From: Tenacibaculum gallaicum
GTDB lineage: Bacteria > Bacteroidota > Bacteroidia > Flavobacteriales > Flavobacteriaceae
Direction of reading: 5' to 3'
NCBI RefSeq assembly: GCF_003387615.1
Contig: NZ_QUNS01000003.1
Coordinates: forward strand, 312,591 to 376,590
DNA: 64,000 nt
Position numbers and translations under genes: made by a program. Below the pieces are notes generated by a model. It did not search any database, was not told the DNA's origin, and saw nothing but the letters and a program-made list of their open reading frames with translations. Below are positions 61,339 to 64,000 of the stretch, piece after piece; the first letter of the stretch is position 1, and the number at the start of each line of letters is the position of its first letter.

Positions 61339-63402
61339 ATGAAAACCCAACATCATATTACAAAAACAGCCATGAGAAACAGTTTTGTATTGAGTACTCA
61401 AACACACTCAATACAAAATTTTGTTTTTTTATTACTAGGTTATTTTTTTTATGGACTGATAAGTGTTTCTGCCCAAAACCAACCTTTAAAAACCTACACA
61501 AAAAATAACGGATTGCCTAGTTTACACATAAACGATGGTATTCAAGATAAAACTGGTTATGTATGGTTAGCTTCTAACAATGGACTAATCCAATTTAATG
61601 GAAATGAGTTTACAACTTTTACCACAAAAAATGGATTAGCTTCCAACATCATCAATACCATTTCTACAAAAGGAAATACTATTTTTATTGGTACTGATAA
61701 AGGCTTAAGTTTAAAGAATCATCGTGGATTTTTTAATTTTGAAAGTAATAATGTTAACTGCATTTTAACCGTAAAAAACCATACTTTCTTAGGTACCGAT
61801 AAAGGTATTGTTAGAGTTCGTGAAGATTACCTTTCTCCCCTTCGCACCAATTTTCAAATTGATTTAAACCAAATAAATGACATCTTATTTGATGGAACAT
61901 TTTACTGGGTAGCTACGAATAAATCTTTATGGAAACTCGATAAACTCATCAACCCAGAAATTTTAAAAAGAATTGATGTAAATAATTACACCTCTATTTT
62001 AATTAATGGGAAAACTATCGTTGCAACTACCTACAATAATGGTCTTACGTTTATTACAAACGATAAAGTAGAAACGCAGACTATCACTGCACAAAATGCT
62101 ACCAAGATAGAAAAAATCAATAATCAATTTTGGGTTATCTCTGAGGATAATGGTATTGAAGTACTAGATGCTAATTTTAATTTCGTTAAAAACATTAATA
62201 AATATAACACCTTAACCACCAATGAAATTACTAGTGCTTTTCAAGATAATGAAAATAACACATGGGTTTCTACAAAAGATAAAGGAGTTTACTTTATTAA
62301 AAGTGATAAATCAGTACAAAAAAAGCCAACTATTTCTTTTGAAAACATCCAGGTTGTTTTTACAACCTTAGATAGTATTAACATTAATAACTACAACAAA
62401 ACCCTGCAGCTTCCTGCTGATAAAAACCATATTTCTTTTTATTACAAAACAATAAACATAAACAACTCAAATAAGTTAGAATATCGCTATACACTCAACA
62501 ATCAAACCAGTCCTTGGAGTACTAAAAACGCTATTGATTTAGCTTATCTTTCTCCAGGAAACTATACATTTTCAGCTCAATCAAGAATTGGAAAAACAGA
62601 AAGTGATCCTATTGAGTTTAGTTTTTTTATCGACACACCTATCTATAAGAAAAGCTGGGTCATTTGGTCTAGCGTTGGATTAGCCTGTTTAATTTTAACT
62701 CTCATTATTTGGTCATACATTCGAAGAATTCAAGCTAAGAATAAAACTAAAGTAGCGAAGCTAGAGCTGGAAAACCACTTAATATCACTAGAGCAAAAAG
62801 CATTACAATTACAGATGAATCCGCATTTTATTTTCAATGTTTTAAACGGAATTAAGGCATTAGGTAATTCGGGTAAATCTGTAGAGTTAAACGCTACAAT
62901 TAGTAAGTTTGCTACACTTTTACGTGGTGTTTTACACAACTCTAGACAAGAAGAAATTAGTTTAGCAGAAGAAATTACAACGTTAAAAAACTATATTGAA
63001 CTGGAACAACAGATGAACTCAAACACCTTTGAGTATTCTATAACTACAAACCTTACCATAGATTCTGAAGAAATTTTAATTCCGCCAATGCTTATACAAC
63101 CTTTTGTTGAGAATAGTATAAAACATGGAATTTCTTCTGTAGAAAATGGAAAAATTGAGATTAATTTCTCTGTAAAGAAAGACCTTTTACATTGTGAAAT
63201 AGTAGATAACGGGATTGGAATTCATCAATCGAAAGAACTAAAAAAAGTAAGCTCACATAAATCAGTAGCATTAAAAGTTACACAAGAGCGAATTCAAAAC
63301 CTCTCAAAAAAGAGTACTATTTCTATTAATGAAATATATAATGAAGAGAAAATAATAGGGACTAAAGTACTTTTTAAAATTCCTTTAAAAACTGATTTTT
63401 AA
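61339..63402 (+). CDS. Two-component-regulator propeller histidine kinase (LytS/YehU type)
   Basis: The frame opens at 61309, but that start lies in a repeat element; I prefer ATG 61339 (about 687 residues), or 61372. A signal-anchor (about NFVFLLLGYFFYGLISVSAQ) is followed by a beta-propeller of two-component-regulator repeats (YVWLASNNGLIQFNGNEF, TWVSTKDKGVYFI). A Y_Y_Y domain (about 345-430) and a membrane helix (about 437-460) follow. The kinase region has LQMNPHFIFNVLNGIKAL with phospho-acceptor H496, and an HATPase domain with ENSIKHGI and DNGIGIH. The response regulator starts four bases after the stop. Confidence 0.92.
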   Translation: MKTQHHITKTAMRNSFVLSTQTHSIQNFVFLLLGYFFYGLISVSAQNQPLKTYTKNNGLPSLHINDGIQDKTGYVWLASNNGLIQFNGNEFTTFTTKNGLASNIINTISTKGNTIFIGTDKGLSLKNHRGFFNFESNNVNCILTVKNHTFLGTDKGIVRVREDYLSPLRTNFQIDLNQINDILFDGTFYWVATNKSLWKLDKLINPEILKRIDVNNYTSILINGKTIVATTYNNGLTFITNDKVETQTITAQNATKIEKINNQFWVISEDNGIEVLDANFNFVKNINKYNTLTTNEITSAFQDNENNTWVSTKDKGVYFIKSDKSVQKKPTISFENIQVVFTTLDSININNYNKTLQLPADKNHISFYYKTININNSNKLEYRYTLNNQTSPWSTKNAIDLAYLSPGNYTFSAQSRIGKTESDPIEFSFFIDTPIYKKSWVIWSSVGLACLILTLIIWSYIRRIQAKNKTKVAKLELENHLISLEQKALQLQMNPHFIFNVLNGIKALGNSGKSVELNATISKFATLLRGVLHNSRQEEISLAEEITTLKNYIELEQQMNSNTFEYSITTNLTIDSEEILIPPMLIQPFVENSIKHGISSVENGKIEINFSVKKDLLHCEIVDNGIGIHQSKELKKVSSHKSVALKVTQERIQNLSKKSTISINEIYNEEKIIGTKVLFKIPLKTDF

Positions 63403-63405
63403 AAC

Positions 63406-64000
63406 ATGACAAAACTTACTGCAATTTTAGTAGATGACATGCCTACTGCTTTAAATATGTTGCAAAACGACCTTACTCAGTTTCATCCAGAAATTGAAAT
63501 TATTGGCACTGCTAAAAGTGTGGTTGAGGCTTCAAAAGTTTTACGTAAACAACAACCAGATATTTTATTTTTAGATATTATGTTAGGTGATGGTACAGGT
63601 TTCGATGTTTTAGAAATTCACCCAAACCTATCTTCAAAAATTATTTTTGTTACAGCTAGTGACGAGTATGCTATTAAAGCTTTTAAGTTTGCTGCTATTG
63701 ATTATGTACTAAAACCATATTCGAATGAAGACTTAACAAATGCTATTAGTAAAGCAAAAAATCAAATTAAACCCGATAAAGAACAGTTAACAGTACTTCA
63801 ACAATCCATTACAAAACCGAGTCAACGTCCTAAAAAGATATCATTAAACACTTCTAATAAGATAATGGTGGTAAATTTAGATGATATTGTCCGTTGTCAG
63901 TCGGATAATAATTACACTGAGTTTTTTATGAATGATGGACAAAAAATATTGGTTGGAAAAACTCTAAAATACTTTGCTGACATGTTAAAAGAATTAGATT
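63406..64000 (+). CDS. LytTR-family response regulator, 3' end beyond the window
   Basis: Starts MTKLTAILVDDMPTALNML and runs off the window after about 198 codons. The receiver domain has VDDM acidic pocket, phospho-acceptor D57 in ILFLDIMLGDG, VTASD and the Lys in YVLKPYSN. The start of the C-terminal LytTR domain is visible (ISLNTSNKIMVVNLDDIVRCQSDNNYTEFFM). It is the partner of the propeller kinase just upstream and the best candidate to bind the 21-base-period repeats at 59799. Confidence 0.93.
   Translation, partial: MTKLTAILVDDMPTALNMLQNDLTQFHPEIEIIGTAKSVVEASKVLRKQQPDILFLDIMLGDGTGFDVLEIHPNLSSKIIFVTASDEYAIKAFKFAAIDYVLKPYSNEDLTNAISKAKNQIKPDKEQLTVLQQSITKPSQRPKKISLNTSNKIMVVNLDDIVRCQSDNNYTEFFMNDGQKILVGKTLKYFADMLKELD

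Noticed and set aside
1..64000. tRNA, rRNA, riboswitch, CRISPR, prophage or insertion-sequence genes
   Set aside because: Looked through the intergenic stretches by eye; no cloverleaf-like, repeat-spacer, integrase or transposase signal was found. Without a covariance search, small RNAs cannot be excluded.

Overview
This 64-kb window is AT-rich and densely packed with genes. It reads as the chromosome of a marine-type Flavobacteriaceae; Tenacibaculum or a close relative is my best guess, not a proven assignment. The grounds are a Bacteroidota-style gene set (SerB-SerA fusion, BshC, BatA-type protein, HmuY, TonB-dependent receptors with carboxypeptidase-regulatory plugs, two-component propeller kinases, LytTR regulators), promoters resembling the Bacteroidota -7 consensus TAnnTTTG, and weak Shine-Dalgarno sequences. 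I see no rRNA, tRNA, CRISPR array, insertion sequence or prophage. A family of short GTCATTTCGA-type dispersed repeats is present.

Region 1 (1-20726) is a kynurenine (tryptophan) degradation locus split in two. On the minus strand kynU, an S41 peptidase and kmo convert kynurenine to 3-hydroxyanthranilate. Further downstream a second minus-strand block (RidA-type deaminase, aldehyde dehydrogenase, small conserved protein, SDR, 3-hydroxyanthranilate dioxygenase, ACMS decarboxylase, seven-helix membrane protein) opens the ring and takes it through 2-aminomuconate. Between the halves lies an unrelated envelope-stress operon (15872 down to 7017): YbjN-like protein, PspA, YqiJ/NfeD-like OB-fold membrane protein, long flotillin, and a 1612-residue DUF3686/AAA ATPase. 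A divergent XRE/S24-like regulator faces it across an intergenic region with iterated TTAGCAAA boxes. An IclR regulator diverges from kynU over a short palindrome, followed by a Crp/Fnr-like regulator and a DoxX-like membrane protein.

Region 2 (22805-39759) is mainly housekeeping: SerB-SerA fusion, a UbiA-like membrane protein, glycine decarboxylase, RlmF, BshC, a methyltransferase, BatA-domain protein, a dihydroorotase-like protein that has lost its metal ligands, a small membrane protein, an esterase, a sterol-desaturase-like hydroxylase, Bcp peroxiredoxin, an endonuclease III without the iron-sulfur cysteines, a 47-residue small ORF and an ECF sigma factor.

Region 3 (40039-48658) holds an unidentified 164-residue protein with a TPR histidine kinase and a LytTR regulator, a berberine-bridge-type flavin oxidase, an unidentified 157-residue protein, and UvrA.

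Region 4 (48745-59675) is an iron/heme acquisition island. A minus-strand TonB receptor plus HmuY lipoprotein diverges from a plus-strand run of DUF6607 protein, siderophore-type TonB receptor, secreted ankyrin protein, DUF2271 protein and a PepSY/flavodoxin/ferredoxin-reductase fusion. The plausible logic is outer-membrane capture, periplasmic handling, then reduction at the inner membrane.

Region 5 (59799-64000) contains an unidentified 71-residue protein, an unidentified 364-residue lipoprotein, a propeller-type LytS-like histidine kinase and a LytTR regulator cut by the window end. The promoter carries a perfect 15-bp direct repeat with 21-bp period, the geometry expected of a LytTR-family operator. 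Regions 1 and 5 are the best places to look for undescribed biology.
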